From the NCBI GenBank assembly GCA_028289885.1, contig JAQGKX010000045.1, positions 1-34,191 of the forward strand: a stretch of 34,191 nt of DNA, in the 5' to 3' direction. The stretch's first letter is position 1. Each line of letters opens with the position of its first letter. The notes beneath the pieces were generated by a model. The model did no database searches, was not told the origin of the DNA, and was given only the letters and a program-made list of their open reading frames with translations. The stretch comes from Sphingomonadales bacterium (GTDB lineage Bacteria; Pseudomonadota; Alphaproteobacteria; Sphingomonadales; Sphingomonadaceae). Positions 33,496 through 34,191 of the stretch are shown here, piece by piece. The position numbers and the translations under genes are program-made.

Positions 33496-34191
33496 TTACT
33501 GGTTGTTTTGTCGGTTTAGGAACCTTGGAATGTCCAGCGGGTCTTTCGAAGTTTCGGCGGCAGTATCGACCTTTGCCGAACCACGCGCGATGTTCGACAT
33601 GCGTTCAAACAACGTGCCGCCGCCGGGCGTTGGAGCCTTCACGGCCGCAGGCTCGGGTTCGGGAGCCGAAAGCCAGCGGCTGCCGGCCTTTGGTGAAGGG
33701 TCGAGATCGGCAAGCGGATCGCCGGTCACTTCGGCATCGAGCATCGTGCCGGTGTCCAGCAACAATTCATCGTCTGCCGCAACGGCGGTGTCGACAAAGG
33801 TCGGGACCTCGGCGGGTTCCGGCGCCTCGACGACCAGTTCGGGAGCGGTATCGTCAGCAGCGACGGGAGCGGCCGATGCAGCAGGAGCAGTCGCGGCTGG
33901 AGCGTCAGCAGGTTTTTTGAAACCGGGAAACGCGAATACGCGCGCTGGCTCGGGCATTGCCGATGCTTCGGCTTCGATCCCCGTTGCAACGACCGAAACG
34001 CGAATCTTGCCGTCCAGCGAGTTGTTGAACGCCGAACCCCAGATGATGTTGGCATCGGGATCGACCAGTTCCTTGATGTGGCTGGCCGCTTCGTCGACTT
34101 CCATCAGGCGCATGTCCTCGCCACCGGTGATCGAGATGATGACGCCCTTGGCACCCTTCATCGAGACGCCGTCGAGCAATGGATTGGCAAT
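33496..34191 (-). CDS. ftsZ: Cell division protein FtsZ, C-terminal part
   Basis: FtsZ is the tubulin-like GTPase that forms the division ring. Only the last 231 residues are in the window; the 5' end lies beyond the right edge. The visible part starts [20 protein letters not shown] and includes [19 protein letters not shown] and [12 protein letters not shown], the C-terminal half of the FtsZ core. An Ala/Pro/Glu-rich linker of about 120 residues follows, and the conserved tail [15 protein letters not shown] that binds FtsA and other partners. The long linker is typical of Alphaproteobacteria. The tail and core leave little doubt. Confidence 0.97.
   Translation of the reverse strand: MANPLLDGVSMKGAKGVIISITGGEDMRLMEVDEAASHIKELVDPDANIIWGSAFNNSLDGKIRVSVVATGIEAEASAMPEPARVFAFPGFKKPADAPAATAPAASAAPVAADDTAPELVVEAPEPAEVPTFVDTAVAADDELLLDTGTMLDAEVTGDPLADLDPSPKAGSRWLSAPEPEPAAVKAPTPGGGTLFERMSNIARGSAKVDTAAETSKDPLDIPRFLNRQNNQ

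Noticed and set aside
1-34191. CRISPR arrays, insertion sequences, tRNA or rRNA genes
   Set aside because: No regularly spaced repeats, transposase motifs, terminal inverted repeats or tRNA-like cloverleaf sequences were seen by eye; a tRNAscan or Infernal run would be the decisive test.

Overview
The window looks like a chromosomal segment of a Sphingomonas-type alphaproteobacterium (order Sphingomonadales). The evidence is the high-GC coding, the PhyR-NepR-EcfG general stress response locus, the argS / SPOR-protein / nagZ / scpA / scpB / tatABC gene string, a GTA-type holin and endolysin pair, and an FtsZ ending in a DPLDIPRFL-type tail. It is mostly core chromosome. I see no transposase, CRISPR array, rRNA or tRNA.

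Layout. 1-2370 (-): glnE, cut by the left edge. 2371-2649: intergenic, with one doubtful small ORF. 2650-6728: general stress response locus. phyR, a 45-residue membrane protein missed by ordinary ORF length limits, and the sigma factor ecfG read leftwards. nepR, a PhyP-like sensor protein with an eroded ATPase domain, and an entericidin-like lipoprotein read rightwards. Motifs of the EcfG type (GGAAC, 16-17 bases, then NGTT) lie in front of the small-membrane-protein/ecfG unit and in front of nepR. This suggests the regulators are themselves under EcfG control.

6734-12977 (-): one tightly packed, partly overlapping run argS, SPOR protein, nagZ, scpA, scpB, tatA, tatB, tatC. 13047-15647 (-): pepN. 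15741-19123: a YeeZ-like epimerase (+) overlapping convergently with an EamA exporter (-), then threonine aldolase and aquaporin Z. 19188-20911 (-): ribB-ribH, in which RibB carries an N-terminal helix-turn-helix and a C-terminal GTP-cyclohydrolase-II-like domain without its zinc cysteines. A perfect 16-bp palindrome lies just upstream. 21046-22031 (+): endolysin and holin of the gene-transfer-agent lysis type. 22103-25147 (+): a Yip1-family membrane protein, then hslV-hslU.

25185-30123 (-): response regulator, histidine kinase and a secreted M16 peptidase, probably one unit, with a direct repeat upstream of a -10 element that has no good -35. 30242-33366 (-): a TPR/SPOR envelope protein and a dGTPase-like HD hydrolase, overlapping by 4 bases. 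33496-34191 (-): the C-terminal part of ftsZ.

Most genes are housekeeping: nitrogen control, chromosome condensation, Tat export, cell wall recycling, division, proteolysis, riboflavin. The points most worth a second look are the regulated HTH-RibB-RibX fusion with its candidate operator, the small membrane protein inside the stress-sigma locus, the degenerate PhyP kinase, and the lysis cassette divergent from riboflavin synthesis.
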